From the NCBI RefSeq assembly GCF_014898055.3, contig NW_023604861.1:76272292-76336291 (forward strand): DNA of 64,000 nt. Direction: 5' to 3'. Below, one piece after another: positions 37,442 through 49,468 of this stretch. Both the position numbers and the translations under genes were made by a program. The stretch comes from Talpa occidentalis (Eukaryota > Chordata > Mammalia > Eulipotyphla > Talpidae). Under the pieces are notes generated by a model, which was not told the origin of the DNA, did not search any database, and saw only the letters and a list, made by a program, of their open reading frames with translations. The stretch's first letter is position 1. The number at the start of each line of letters is the position of its first letter.

Positions 37442-37999
37442 AAAATCACAGTGCAAAATGCTTTTAAAAAAAGATTTTTATGAGCAAACTATATTAGGTA
37501 ATAGACAACTAAGTAACTGAGAACTTGAAAATGAACTCAGAACAAATTAGTAATGTAGCTTTTAAATTCAAGAGGAAAGAAGACAGAGTCTAAGATTGTC
37601 AAAAACGTTAATTCCACCACCACAGAGCCTGAACCCTTAAGTGCTACATTCTTATTACTGAAGAAAAGCAAAAGTCATCCCACCCAATCTCTTCCTCTCC
37701 TGTTTCTGAGACAGTCCATCATCACATAGGCATGCAGTTGTAATTCTCTTTTTGTGGATATTCAAAGTACTTTACATTTTTTATTTAGAGCTAAGTGGAC
37801 ACAGACCACTAAGTGATTTCAATAGCAGAAGCAAAGACAAGTCCTCTTGGGAGAAAGAACTTTCACTTCAGCCCTCAAAGACTTCCCAGAATTAATTTTT
37901 CAAATAAAAGTGACATAGTAAAATATGACATCGTGAACAAGAACCAGAAAAAAGAAAGCAAAAACAAACTCAGAAGAAATATTTTGGAATTATGAGGCA

Positions 38000-39790
38000 C
38001 AAATTATAAAATAAATATCTTTATTATGTTTAAATAAATGAAATACTGCAAAGTAAACAATTAAAAACAGGGCAGAGGTAAATGAAATGCTAGAAATGAA
38101 AACTGAAATTAAGAATTCAATGAAAATAATGCACTAAAAAGCTGCAAAATGTGAAGGAAATAATGAGACTATATAAAATATTTGAGTAGTTTAAGAAATA
38201 AGTAAAAAGTGAGAAGTTCTCTCTCATTCAAGAAGGGGAGACTGAGGGCATAGGCAAAATGTGAAGAAATACTAAGAAATTTTCCTTATTGATGAAAAAA
38301 ATAATTTACAGATTCAAGCTCAACAAAACAGAATTTAAAAGGGGAAAAAAAATCCATGCCTAGACACATCACAGTGAAAACTGTACAAGATGAAAGACAA
38401 AGCCAATATGTTAAAAGCAGACAGACTAGCTTCAAAAGAAGCACGTTACACTGGTAGCTAACTTCGGTAGCCACAGAGAAACCATGTGCTGAAAAGAAAA
38501 TTCACTATGATCCTAGAAATTCATACTCAGTAATACTTACTATCTTTCATGAATCAGGGAAAAAAACACATTTTCGGACAAACAAACAAACTAAAGCTGA
38601 GTCTGTTACCAGCAAACTTTGAGCAAGACAATTCTATGAATACACATTAGGCAGAAGGAATGTAATCCCAGATGGGAATCTGAGATGCAAAAAGGAAAAA
38701 AGAAAAACAAGAAACACAAGTATGAAACCCTGCATTAGACCTACAGCAGTAATTTCCTTTGAGGTTCAATAAAAGATACATTTTAAATATAAATCGGCAA
38801 TAACATATAAGTCAGGAGGTAGGAAGTAGGCAAAAGTATTTAAAAAGTTCTAACAATTCTTAAATTGAGAAGAAAATAGAGGCACTGGCCTTAGACCTTG
38901 AAATTTAAAGTACAAAAGTACTAAAAAATCAGATGCACATTTAAGTGTACATAACTTCCAAACTGGTAGAAAGGAAAAATGGAATGATAAAAATCAAACA
39001 ACAGAGAGATCACCAGACACCTATTAAAAAACACAAAACACCAACACCAAATATAAGTGAGGCTGTGAAGCAACAAGAAATTTTGTACGCTGTTAGTGAG
39101 AAAGTCATTTTGGAAGACAATTTGGCAGTTTCTTACAAAATGAAATATACTCTTAACTATATGATCCAACAATCATACTCCTTGGTATTTAACCAAATGA
39201 AAACTTTTCTCTAAACTAAGCCCTGCATACAGATGTTTATAGCAGTTGTATTAACAATCACTTGGAAGCAACCAAGATGTCCTTCAGTAAATGGATAAAC
39301 TGTGGTACATCCAGAAAATGGAGTATTATTCAGCACTAAAATGAAATGAGCTATCAAGCCATAAAAAGACATGGAAAAAACTCAATTGCATTTTACAAAG
39401 TGAAAGAAGCTAATCTGAAAAGACTATATACTGTATGAGTTTAGCTATATTGCATTCTAGGAAAGACAAAACTATGGAGGTAGTAAAAATGATTGGTGGT
39501 TGCCAGGGCTTGAGGGGAGGAAGGGACGAATAGGCAAAGTACAGAGGATTTTTAGGGCAGTGAAATGATTCTATATAATCCTGTAATAATGGATAAGAAA
39601 TATCATTATAGCCTGAGTTTGTCAAAACTGGACCCTGGAAGATGATTAGTCAGTGTAGGTTTATCAGTTGTAAAAAACATACCATCTGGTTGAGGATGCT
39701 AGGGGTGGAGACAGTAGGTACATGAGAACTCTGTACTTTCTGCTCAGTTTTGCTATGAAAATGGTCTCTTTTTCAAATAACAAATCAACG
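38000..39790 (+). repeat. Old L1M fossil: ORF1 remnant, ORF2 end and 3' UTR
   Basis: 'cctagacacatcacagtgaa' (38359-38378) and 'acacattttcggacaaacaa' (38567-38586) belong to the ORF1 C-terminal region. 38940-39400 matches ORF2 C-terminal order ('agcaaccaagatgtccttca', 'aatggataaactgtggtaca'). The remainder is L1M 3' UTR ('ggtggttgccagggcttgag'). All frames are broken and middle ORF2 is missing. Confidence 0.7.
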
Positions 39791-39829
39791 CAAATTAAAG
39801 AAAAAAACAAAATAGAAGTACAAATGAAA

Positions 39830-40540
39830 ACCACAAAATAAGATGGTAACTATAAACCTGAAAGTATGATTACATCAAATGTAAATAAAGTGTTTTAGCT
39901 AAAAGATAGACTAAAGTCAGACTGGATTTAAAAAACAAAAAAGAAAATATTTGTTATTTTAAAGAGATACATGTAAAATACAATGATACATAAACATTCA
40001 AAGAAAAAAATATTTACCATGAAAATATTAAGAAAAGGATATCATGTTGTATTATTAAACAACCAGAAAGACAAAATGATAAAAAGCATTTTTTGAAGCT
40101 AAAGAAATCAATTTATAATGACATGGCTCAGCTTCCATAAAAATATCAATTTAAAAGAGTATGCATCAAATTTCACAGCCTCAAATATACAAAATAAAAA
40201 TTACTGGAAATGAAAGAACAAATAGTTAAATATGTTTCCAGATTAAATAATTGAAAAAATTAAATATTTATAGAAGATTTAAACAAAGATTTAAAACATA
40301 ATTAACACTTGTCCCATGGACTGAAAACACTACCCACAAAACTACAGAATATGCACTTTTCACACTCAACTTGGAAATTAAAAATCAAATGTGCCAAAAC
40401 AAGTCTTAACAAATATTAAGGGATTTCTATCATACAAAATACATTATATTCTCTGACCAGTTAAGTTAGAAATCAACAATAGAATTAAAATGAATGTCCA
40501 CATGTTAGAAATCAAGAAGCACGCTTTTAAATAACCATGA
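39830..40540 (+). repeat. Old L1 ORF2 endonuclease-region fossil
   Basis: Follows the order of the L1 endonuclease region: 'catcaaatgtaaataaagtg' (39873-39892), 'agtcagactggatttaaaaa' (39916-39935), and near the end 'attctctgaccagttaagtt' (40449-40468), the site of the SDH motif of endonuclease. Nonsense and frameshift changes throughout. Confidence 0.6.
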
Positions 40541-40639
40541 ATAAAAGAAAAATGTTAAGTACTTTGAATTAAACAACAATGATAATACCATTTGTGCTAC
40601 GCATTCACCTAAAGAAATTTAAAAATTAAAAAAGCTGCA

Positions 40640-41076
40640 AAGTAACATTATTAACAGTAGTCAAGATATTGGAAACAACCTAAGTGCCCATCCATTCACA
40701 GATGAATGGATGAAGAAAATATGGGGGCTATATCGATATAGAGATATATAATACAGTATTATTCATCCTTAAAAGAGAAGGAAAACCTGCCATTTGCAAC
40801 AACACAATGAATCTGGAGGATATTATGCTAAGTGAAATAAGCAAGACACAGAAAGATAAGACATCACTTACAGGTAAAATCTTGCAAAAAAGAAAAAAAA
40901 AGTCAAAATCAAACACATAAAATAGAAGTTAGAGAATCTAATGGGGTTGGAGGGGAAAAGAGATGCTGATCAAAGGAAATAAACTTTTGGTTAAAGGATG
41001 AGTAAGTTCTGAATACCTAATGTACAGCATGGTGACTATGGTTAATAATGCTAAGGGTAAATTTTAATTTTCTCAC
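40640..41076 (+). repeat. L1M ORF2-end and 3' UTR, left part split by an LTR
   Basis: 'ggaaacaacctaagtgccca' (40671-40690), 'ttatgctaagtgaaataagc' and 'gtacagcatggtgactatgg' are standard L1MA/MB 3' landmarks. The same element resumes after the LTR at 41551. Confidence 0.75.
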
Positions 41077-41550
41077 TGTTAGGGGGAAAGGATGTCCTGA
41101 GCTAATTCCATACAGGCTTTGTGGACTCCACCCCCACTCCAGACCAAAGCCATCAAGACACTGGGAAAGACAAATCCCGTCACCACCAAAGGGAAGGTTG
41201 CTGGGACCTGAGGGTGGATTTAAGCAGCCAGGTGTGGTATAAAAACCAAACACGTGGGCCTTGGGGGGCTCGCTCTCTCGCTCGCCTCCTGGCTTCACGG
41301 CTCCTGGCTTGTGGCCAGCTCTCAGAGTGCCATTTGGGATTCCAGATCGGCAGATCGGGTAGGATGCATTTAAAACTTTGTCTCCCACTTTTCTCCGAGT
41401 TGTACATTTCCTCATTTGCCCTTCCCTTATAAATAAATCTTTTATTAATCTTTCGTGTATGCCTGCAGTAGAGTATTGATAAGTCTTTTTAAGCGCGCGG
41501 GTGAGGACCCACAGTCAGGCACCCCAATGTATTGGGGCTGCCCTATAACA
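41077..41550 (+). mobile_element. Solo LTR of an endogenous retrovirus
   Basis: 474 bp bounded by TGTTAGGGG and CCCTATAACA, short inverted termini of the TG..CA kind. A TATAAAAA box is at 41238-41245, followed about 25-30 bases later by a likely start region (gggctcgctctctcgctcgc). AATAAA is at 41432-41437, with a T/GT-rich downstream part, so U3, R and U5 are all present. There is no internal viral sequence on either side. Flanks are L1 3' UTR. The target duplication is unclear (an ACTG occurs at both edges but overlaps the left terminus). Class not assigned. Confidence 0.75.
41238..41245 (+). promoter_or_regulatory. LTR TATA box
   Basis: TATAAAAA in the U3 part of the solo LTR, with a GC-rich start region just downstream and a polyadenylation signal about 190 bases further. 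Promoter activity today is not shown by sequence alone. It points along the plus strand, antisense to the putative gene. Confidence 0.6.
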
Positions 41551-41830
41551 ACTGCACACACAGACACACACACACAGACACACACACACACACAGTAACT
41601 ATGGAAGGTGATGGGTACATCAATTAGTTCATAGTAATCATTTCATAATGTATACATATTTCAAAACATGTTGCCCACCTTACATTTAAATATACATAAT
41701 TTTTATTTGCCAAAAATTAATTTTTGAAAATGTTAAGTTGCAAAGAAAAGTAAAAATATTTAGAAGGAAATAACAAAAAGAGCAAAAATTAATGAATTTA
41801 GAAACAAAGTCAAAGTACTTTATACTTTAA
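41551..41830 (+). repeat. L1M 3' UTR, right part after the LTR, with a CA microsatellite
   Basis: Begins with a CA tract (41555-41594), then 'gtaactatggaaggtgatgg' (41594-41613) and 'taatgtatacatatttcaaa', the usual continuation of the L1 3' UTR. This shows that the LTR landed in the CA-rich part of the older L1. Confidence 0.7.
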
Positions 41831-42364
41831 TGGAAACAAAAAAAATACTACATTATTAGCATAAAAGATGTTTTAAGGCTATTCTCATAAACAGGAATTA
41901 AGAAGATAAACTTGAGAATACCCCCAGAGTGGGAGTTACTTCTACCCAAGATTCTGATTTGTAGCTCAAAATGGTAAGGAGAGAAGAAAAGTGACTGTTA
42001 AGCAATAAAGGTGATCTTCCTCTTTTGTGCACCATCTCTGATTGCTCCCCTCCAAGCCAGACCTTTCTGCAGTATTCTCTAAATCCCCAGGGAATTCATA
42101 TGTCCTAGACTCTTCAAATGCATTTACAGTGCTTTCTCTCCCTTTTTGCATTCTTTAAAACTTGGTTCTGCCATAATTATACTGGCTTCTCCTACATCCT
42201 TGTGTAGGTTCTCTTTTTACCTCACACATTCCCAACAGCACTGGCTCCTATCTTAAGAAAATAACAAAAAACCTTCCTATACTTTCAAATACCAGTACTC
42301 TCCATTTTGAAAAACAAAGAGTTTTTTTTGAAAGAGTTTTCTCTGCATTCTCATTTCACATTGA

Positions 42365-42800
42365 CTCTCAGCTCCTGTATTCTTGGCTTCTATCTCAACA
42401 TACTACAGAAACTAGTTCCTCTAGGGTCACGTATAAACTCCTTGTTCCTAAAATTAGCGGACATTTCTCAGGCCTTATCTTACTATCTGACATTGTTAAC
42501 CATACCCTCTTTTTGAAAAGATTCTCTTTCTCTTGCTCCTCAAACCATTTACTCCTTTATCCTTTGACAAATTCATTAAGCATCATTTTTCTGCTCACAC
42601 CTGGCATTCTTCAGAATTCTGACAAGACACTATTTTCTTCTCACTTTATCTAGTATGCCTGGGTGATCTAATCTACCAGAGCTTTAATTTCCATCTACAA
42701 AATTAAATCTCAAGTACAAACCCAAGAAAAGTATGCTGTCCTCCCCTCTACATACTCCTATACCTAAAATGAGAATTTCAAAAGGGTTATTTACCAAGGA
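42365..42800 (+). repeat. Second L2-clade reverse-transcriptase fossil
   Basis: The segment around 'cggacatttctcaggcctta' (42459-42478) to 'ctgacattgttaaccatacc' corresponds to the L2 region encoding the LLDLSAAFDTVDH-like motif. 'gggtgatctaatctaccaga' (42661-42680) matches the later 'ggtgatctcatccag' part. Strongly decayed, and the link is by remembered order of motifs only. Confidence 0.4.
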
Positions 42801-43424
42801 ACAAAACACATCCACATCTTCACCTAGCAAACATGTAGTTTCATTCCTATGAATGGTACTACCACTCATTTAGTTGCTCATGTCAAAGACTTATATAATG
42901 TTCTTTATCCTTCTTTCTTTCTGTTCACAATCACTTTCCACTATATTCTACTCTACAAATGTCTTGTATGTTGGCCAATTTTACCTCAAAAAAACATCTA
43001 AACTCTGGTTTAAATACCAGCATTAATTCTAAAATTTCAAAAACCAAGACCCTAAAATTCATTATTTCTGAAATATTACACAAGCTTTTCCTTCTCCATA
43101 AAAAAATCATATTAGCTTTCATTCATTTAAACTTTCACCTGTGTACACTCAACTATATTAAAAGAAGTGTCTCCCATTTTGTATTCCACTTCAGAAAAGG
43201 ATCTTGTTCAAAGAAAGATCCATCTGTACTTCAGTCAATCATCACAAAAGTGATCAAATGAGACACAGGAATAGCACATTGGTGGTATGTCTATAGGTAC
43301 CTAGGGTGCAAGTTGAGCCACCATCCCTTCTATGAGGAGTGCTAATGACTAGAGGGATTCTCAACTAAGGAGATATGGGTGATTCAGATTCATGCAAGAG
43401 ACTTTGATAAACTATATCCTGAAG

Positions 43425-43870
43425 ATCACGATATGAAATACGCAGAATGCTGCAATTATCCCAAGAATGTCAAAAGTACAAAAAGACATACGTCCAATGC
43501 AATTCAATGCACCACCATTTGTAAACAATAGAGTAAGAGAAGCAACCCAAGGGTCCAGCAATAGGGAACTGGTTGAATAAACCATGGTACAAACACACAA
43601 TCTCTGTATACTATTGTATGATCGCCAGGAGACAGCGATTAGTTTAAAAAAAAATGCACAGACTACATAGTATCCTTTTTATCTAAGAAAGGGATATACA
43701 TGCTTATTTTCTAAATGGAAGGTTAAATTAAAAAAAAAATGGTTGCCTAGAGAAAGACAAAGAGACAGAAACCAAGCAAACAGGAATGGAAAAGAACAAA
43801 AGTTAGATTTAGATTTCTCTAAATGTATGTCACTTTATAGGTTTAATTTGGAAGTCATGTAAAAATTTAC
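43425..43870 (+). repeat. Old L1 3'-end fragment
   Basis: 'ccagcaatagggaactggtt' (43556-43575), 'gaataaaccatggtacaaac' (43575-43594) and a later purine-rich end fit the ORF2-end/3' UTR of ancient L1 (L1ME/MC like). Confidence 0.55.
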
Positions 43871-44482
43871 AAAATCATGAAATAAGTCATCTCCCAAAAC
43901 AAAAGCAAAATGAATTTCAACCACACCAAGAATGACTTCAATTGATTTTCAAACACAGCAATTTGCTACTCATCCCAAATATCCAAAGGGAAGGAGAGGA
44001 AAAATGCCAAGAAATTACTGTTTTTGATAATCATATTGCTAGTAATGATACTGTTACTCTAAAACCATAAGTTTAAATATGTTGATATCACTAAGAACCA
44101 AGATTTTCAGCATGAAAAAGATACAATAAAAATCAGACATAAAAACCTTGTATTAATGAATTTGAATCAGAAATATCAATATAAATTTATGATATTCTCC
44201 CCCCACCCCAAAAAAATACCTATTTCCTATTTCTTCCACTGAGAAGGCATACAAATGTGAATCAACCACAATGACATTTCACCTCACACCAGTTAAGAAG
44301 AAAAAATAAACATTGGCAAGGATGTGGAGAAAAGGAACCCTCATGCACAGCTGGTGGGAATGTAAATTGGTGATACCACTATGGAAAACAGAATAGAGGT
44401 TTCTCAAAAAATTAAAAATAGAACCACTATTATCATGCAGTAATTCCACTTCTGGGTTTTTACATTAAGAATATAAAAAGAC

Positions 44483-44755
44483 GGGTCTCCCCAGTGGCGC
44501 AGCGATTGAGCACTGGGCTGTGAAGCTGCCCGCAGCCTCTGAAGTGCCTGTTCGATCCCAGGCCGGCTGGCGAGGGTCCCGCATGGCACGCAGACCTCTC
44601 CTGCCATGCCCACTGTGCCCCTCAGCAGTGTACTTGTCAGTCTGCCTGTTCTTCTCCTCTCTCTGGCTCTGGTGAATTCTCTCACCCTCCGGCGCTTCTG
44701 ACTGTACTCAGTGCTTGTAAAAATAAATAAATAAATCTTTAAAAAAAAAAAAAAA
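44483..44755 (+). mobile_element. tRNA-derived SINE inside L1
   Basis: Full copy from gggtctccccagtggcgcag to (aaat)n-cttt-A15. Flanks are near matches (aatataaaaagac / catacaaaaaagac). It interrupts the L1 ORF2 C-terminal region in the same orientation as the L1. Confidence 0.92.
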
Positions 44756-44902
44756 GCATACAAAAAAGACTATAGTTTAAAAAAATACAAGCACCCTTAT
44801 GTCCATTGCAGCACTATTCGCAATAGCCAACATATGGAAATAACCCATGTGTCTGATGATGGATGAATAAAGATGATGTAGTATATATACACAATGGAAT
44901 AC

Positions 44903-45116
44903 AGCGCTGGTTCGATCCCTGGCTTTCAGGCGAGGGTCCCACATGGCGCGCAGACCTCTCCTGCCGCCGGCTGCTCCCTTCAGCAGTGTATTTCTTCATT
45001 AGTCTGCCTGTTCTCTTCCCTGCTCTGGTTCTGGTGAATTCTCTCACCCTCCCGCGCTTCTGACTGTACCCAGTGCTTGTACAAATAAATAAATCTTAAA
45101 AAATAAAATAAAATAA
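44903..45116 (+). mobile_element. 5'-truncated SINE lacking a target duplication
   Basis: Starts at the B box (cgctggttcgatccctgg), so the A-box half is missing, and ends aaataaaataaaataa. The flanking L1 has lost about 15-20 bases normally found at this point (the Ser/Gln/Pro codon stretch after 'ggaatac'). No duplication is seen. Confidence 0.85.
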
Positions 45117-45429
45117 AGATGAAACCTTACCATTTAGACAATGTGGATGGACCTCGAGGACATTATGCTAAGTGAAGTAAGTCACAAAAAGACATATTCC
45201 ACATTATTTCAGTCATTTATGAAAAATAAAGAAAACAAAAAGAAAATCTAAGACTCTGCCAGAAGAATGGGGGTGGGGGAAGGAAATGAGTACAAGAGGC
45301 CAACTGCATGGTGGTGGCTGGTGATGGATATATGGTGGCGAGTGTGGTGAGAAAATGTAATTTTAGAACCTATATAGTATTGTAAACTAATGTTGCCTCA
45401 ATAAAATCAAATATACACATACATAATTT

Positions 45430-45610
45430 TAAAAACTTACTAAAGTGAAATTTACATAACAAAACTAGCCACTGTTAAGTGAACAATCCAGTGGCATTTA
45501 ACATATTCACAATCTTGTACAATTACCATCTTTACCTAGCTCCAAAACATTTCATCACACCAAACTAAAACTTCTCACCCAATAATCAACTCATTTGCCC
45601 TACTTCTATA
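45430..45610 (-). repeat. Old L1 3' UTR fragment, minus strand
   Basis: 'aaagtgaaatttacataaca', 'gaacaatccagtggcattta' (45481-45500) and 'aaaacatttcatcacaccaa' correspond to a common old L1 3' segment whose reverse reads 'ttcacatgccataaaattca'-like. Short. Confidence 0.45.
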
Positions 45611-46939
45611 ATTTTTTTAAAAAAAAGATAGTTTCTCCATTTGTTCTCTTTTATGCGATTTTTTCCACTTATTTCAGCGGGGGAAGGTATGGGGGGAGTT
45701 GTTGGAATATACCTGCACCATTTTTTAAAATCATTTAAATTTTAAACAGATTTCAGGAAGCAATAATAAAATGCTAATTTTAAAAGAAAAAAACCTCAAA
45801 AGCTTTTGTATGTGTATGTGCATGCACATTATATCCTTACAGGTAACAAAGTGTTTAAAGGGTAAATTTATACATTAAAGAGTAATTCAACTAAAAAAAC
45901 AGCTAGTCACGGAGACTGTGAGGTATGAAAATAGTATTTCCTCTTTTGGAGTTTACAAATTAGTTGAGACACAAACAATAAAATAAAAATACAAGAAGAG
46001 TTAGTAGGAAATGAATGATTAGATGTCAAAGAAAAGGCATTAACAAGCAATAAATTTACTTAATATAGAGAAATCACCAAGGACCAAAGATGACTAGAAA
46101 CATTTTCCCAGAAGAAATGGAACCCATGGTATGTTTAATCCGATAAGTAGCAAACATTCAGAAAATAGAGGTAAGAGAATCACAAAAACGGAACCAAATT
46201 TTTTTTCAAGCTAAAATAAGCACAGTATTCGAAGATGATCTCTACAGGGTAGTAAAGTTAAAAAAAAAGTTACAAAAATAGGTTAGCACTAAACTACAGA
46301 AGACCATGAATGCCAAATTAAGGGGTGTGAAATGAAATTTTAGCTGCTTGGGCCTAATGGCACTGAAAGGAAAGCATACAACAGACTTTCACTGACACTT
46401 GGACAAGCAATGAATATTTTAAAAGCTTTCAGATCGCTGCACACCACCATCAAGGGGTGGGAAACAGGTGGAGAAGAATGGATATAAAAAGAAGCTTGAT
46501 TTAACTTTACTAACTTTCCCCAAGTCACAAAATCACAAATAAATAACATGAACCCTTCAACTGTTAAATTCTATTTAGGTAATATGATACTACTTTTCCT
46601 TTGTTCTCCAAAGACTAAGCATTTATTTCAAGGTTGTGGGAAATATTCCCCCCACCATCATGGTACATGTCAGAGCCAGTTATTTTTGCAGCTTTGAAGT
46701 TGCTTCAAGGTCTGTCATTTGGTTAGGTCAGGGGATGAATGCCTGGGGTGTTTTGTCCTCCAGGATGCTATTTTTCCTCAATACATCTCTGTTTAGAACT
46801 GATTTATGCACTTTAGAGTATAAATTATTTTTTAAAAAGATAAGAATCAACACTCATGTCAACCTTGTTATAGTCAAGGCATAATTTCCCATTCATCCCT
46901 TTTATGTAAATATTCAAACTCACCTTTACATCAATCTGG

Positions 46940-46980
46940 TCATTAGAAAAAAAAAAAAGAAACTTTTTTTTTTCTTGGGA
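46940..46980. other. A-run / T-run hairpin
   Basis: About twelve A, then gaaac, then about twelve T with matching g/c edges (agaaa...tttct). It could fold as a simple hairpin. Probably arose from homopolymer expansion. Confidence 0.6.
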
Positions 46981-47029
46981 ACTAGGGCATTCAATATGCA
47001 TTGGTTTACATGCATATTGTAAACCATAT

Positions 47030-48250
47030 TGTAAAAAGGGAATTTTCTAAAAACTGTATTGTGAAATAACTTAAAACTAATGGAAAAGTTACAATAATAA
47101 TGCAAAGAAGTCCTGTGCACTATTGATCCAGCCTCCCCTATTATTACCATTTTACCTCATTAAACTTCATTCTCTCACATACACACACACGTTTTCTAAA
47201 CCGTTTGGAATTAAGTAGTAGACTTGATGTTCCATTACCCTTAATACTTCAATGTGTATTTTATAAAACCAGGCCACTGTTCTACATAGCCACAGCACAG
47301 TCACCAAAATCAACAAATTAATATCAACAGGACTTAACCATTTAAACCAAAGACTCAATTCAAATTTCACCAGTTTTCCAACAATAGCTGTGATATAACA
47401 CAGGGTCAAATTTTACATTGCACTGTCACATATTTAGTCACCTTCAATTTGGAACACTTCTTCAGGCTCAGTCTTTCCTTACTTTCATGATCTAGACATG
47501 TCTGAAACACAAATGTTAGTTCTTTCTAGACTGTTCCTCAATTTGGATTTTTCAATCTTTCCTTGTGATTAGATGTGGCTTATGTTTTTTGGCAAGAATA
47601 CCAAAGATTTGATGTTACACTCTTTTAGATTCATTGTACCAGGAGGCACACAATGTTGACATCTCCCATTGCTGAGACTGGTAAATTCTGGCACCAGAAA
47701 AGATGGTACTTGCCATGACTTCCCTCAATAAAGTTAGTATTTTATACATACTAAAAAGTAATGACTAATATTACATAGGGACACATTTTGAAACCATGCA
47801 AATATCCTGTTTCTCATCACTCACTAGTTATAGCTTTCATTAATTATTTGCCTCAATCAGTTATTAATATGAGGCTGCCAAAGATGATATTCAAATTCAA
47901 CAGATATTATTTGGTATTCTACTATAAGGTAAAGCCTTCTATTGAACCCAATTTATTTATTTATTCATTTATTTGTATCAGTCTGAACACATGGATTTCA
48001 GTATATTCAATGAGTGCAATCTATCATTTAGTTACTTTGACATTCAAAATGTCACTGATTTGGCTGGTAGTGCTCCCTCAAGCTGGCTCCTATATGCTTT
48101 TGACATGGTTCTATCATTCTTTCAACACTTCATTGCTTTCTGGCACAAGCCATTTCTAAGAAGCCTGATTTCTTCTAGTGGAGAATGACATTTAGAATCC
48201 AAGATCTGGGCACGAGTGTGTTCATTGCTACCACTCTATCTAGGCCCTCT
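47030..48250 (-). repeat. Old L1 (L1M4/ME-like) 3' region, minus strand
   Basis: Landmarks in order: 'actaatggaaaagttacaat' (47078-47097), 'agtcaccaaaatcaacaaat', 'ttttgacatggttctatcat' (48098-48117), 'ctagtggagaatgacattta' (48175-48194) and 'ccaagatctgggcacgagtg'. These recall the reverse 3' half of old L1M elements. Several small open frames are by-products. Confidence 0.5.
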
Positions 48251-48589
48251 TAGGTCAGAACTAGGAAATGTTTGTAGGTATGTATGCTGTTTCAGTAAGA
48301 AAAAGTTACATTTGTAATTCCAGTCTTAAAGTTATCCAAAGAAAAAAGATTTTGATACATATAAATACAATAGTTCTGACATGACCTCACACACACAAAA
48401 ATAATCCCATGGAAATAAAAGAGATGACAGAGGAGGGCAAACAAGGAGGCCTCCTCTACTGATCCACCAGTCTAAGAAATAAGCAGAAACTGTTAACACA
48501 CAATGCATAACAACAGTGTTCTACCCTGTTGAAAAATGTTATTATTTAATTAGAGTAACCACTTTGTGATGTGTAAATAAAAAAATTCT

Positions 48590-48905
48590 AAAGCACTGCT
48601 AATTAAGGTTCATGCACTGATGCTTTAAAAAAAGAAAAGGATCAACATCCACAAAAGGCCATACAAAGTATGATGTATAGGAAATGTACAGAATGGGCAA
48701 ATTCATAGACAAGAAAAGGAGGTTAATTGCCAGGGACAGGAGTTAGGAAGAAATGGGGGGGGGCGGTGACTGATAATGAATATAGGATTTCTTTTGGGGG
48801 TGATGAAAATGTTCTGAATTACTGGTGATGGCTGCAAGATCCACTAAATTGTATATTTAAAAGAGTGAATTTTACGGTATATCAATTACATCTCAATAAA
48901 AGAGG
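48590..48905 (+). repeat. L1M 3' UTR fragment, plus strand
   Basis: 'ttgccagggacaggagttag' (48728-48747), 'gatgaaaatgttctgaatta' (48802-48821), 'actaaattgtatatttaaaa' and a terminal 'tacatctcaataaaagagg' are classic for L1MB/MC 3' ends. Confidence 0.75.
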
Positions 48906-49205
48906 TAAGGCACATAATGTAAGATTTACAACACACCAAATGTTAACTTTTGAGGATCTCATGCTGCCAAACTTCTGACACCAAACATGACAACTAACAT
49001 GTGATAGAAAATAATGCCACTTAGACAAAAAGGTGCTCATCAGAAAAGGTTAACTTGTCAAGAATATAATTGGAATATTCAATCTTTCACTAAGGTGACA
49101 GAAGTCTAACAACATGGTAATCTTTTTCATAGCATGTGGAGATGGTAGGCATGCCTTGGAGATTCTTTGCTATATAATACTATATCCTATAGTTTTGGAA
49201 TATTT

Positions 49206-49468
49206 TTTCTTTTTTCTTTTTTAGTTTGGTTTTACTTATACACGAGCTGGGGTACAGATCAAAGGCACGGAGGGTGAGAGGATTCACCAGAGAAAGAGCG
49301 GGAAGAACAGGCAAATGGATCAAAAGCACTGCAGAGGGAAGCAGTGGGCGAGACTGGACAGGTCTGCTGCACCATGTGGGTATCTCCCTGGCCAGTGGGG
49401 AATCGAACCAGAGGCTGTGGACAGCCTCTGCAGCACTGTGCTCAACCCGATGCACCACTGAGGAGGCC
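49206..49468 (-). mobile_element. tRNA-derived SINE, minus orientation
   Basis: T/C-rich tail end (tttcttttttcttttttag) at left and head (caccactgaggaggcc) at right. Perfect 15 bp duplication agttttggaatattt at 49191-49205 and 49469-49483. Diverged body. Confidence 0.92.

Larger units (their letters stand above)
44265..45430 (+). repeat. L1 ORF2 C-terminal and 3' UTR interrupted by two SINEs
   Basis: 'tgacatttcacctcacacca' (44271-44290), 'ggaatgtaaattggtgatac' and 'catatggaaataacccatgt' trace ORF2. It resumes as 'gatggacctcgaggacatta' (45147-45166) and ends 'tgttgcctcaataaaatc' near 45408. SINEs lie at 44483 and 44903. Confidence 0.8.

Noticed and set aside
41017..41432. Overlapping 100-130 codon frames on both strands
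   Set aside because: They lie in the solo LTR and its L1 flank; no domain, and the GC-rich LTR favours chance open frames.
47788..48188. 123-codon plus frame with hydrophobic stretches
   Set aside because: Lies within an old minus-strand L1 3' region; transmembrane look is due to T-rich sequence.
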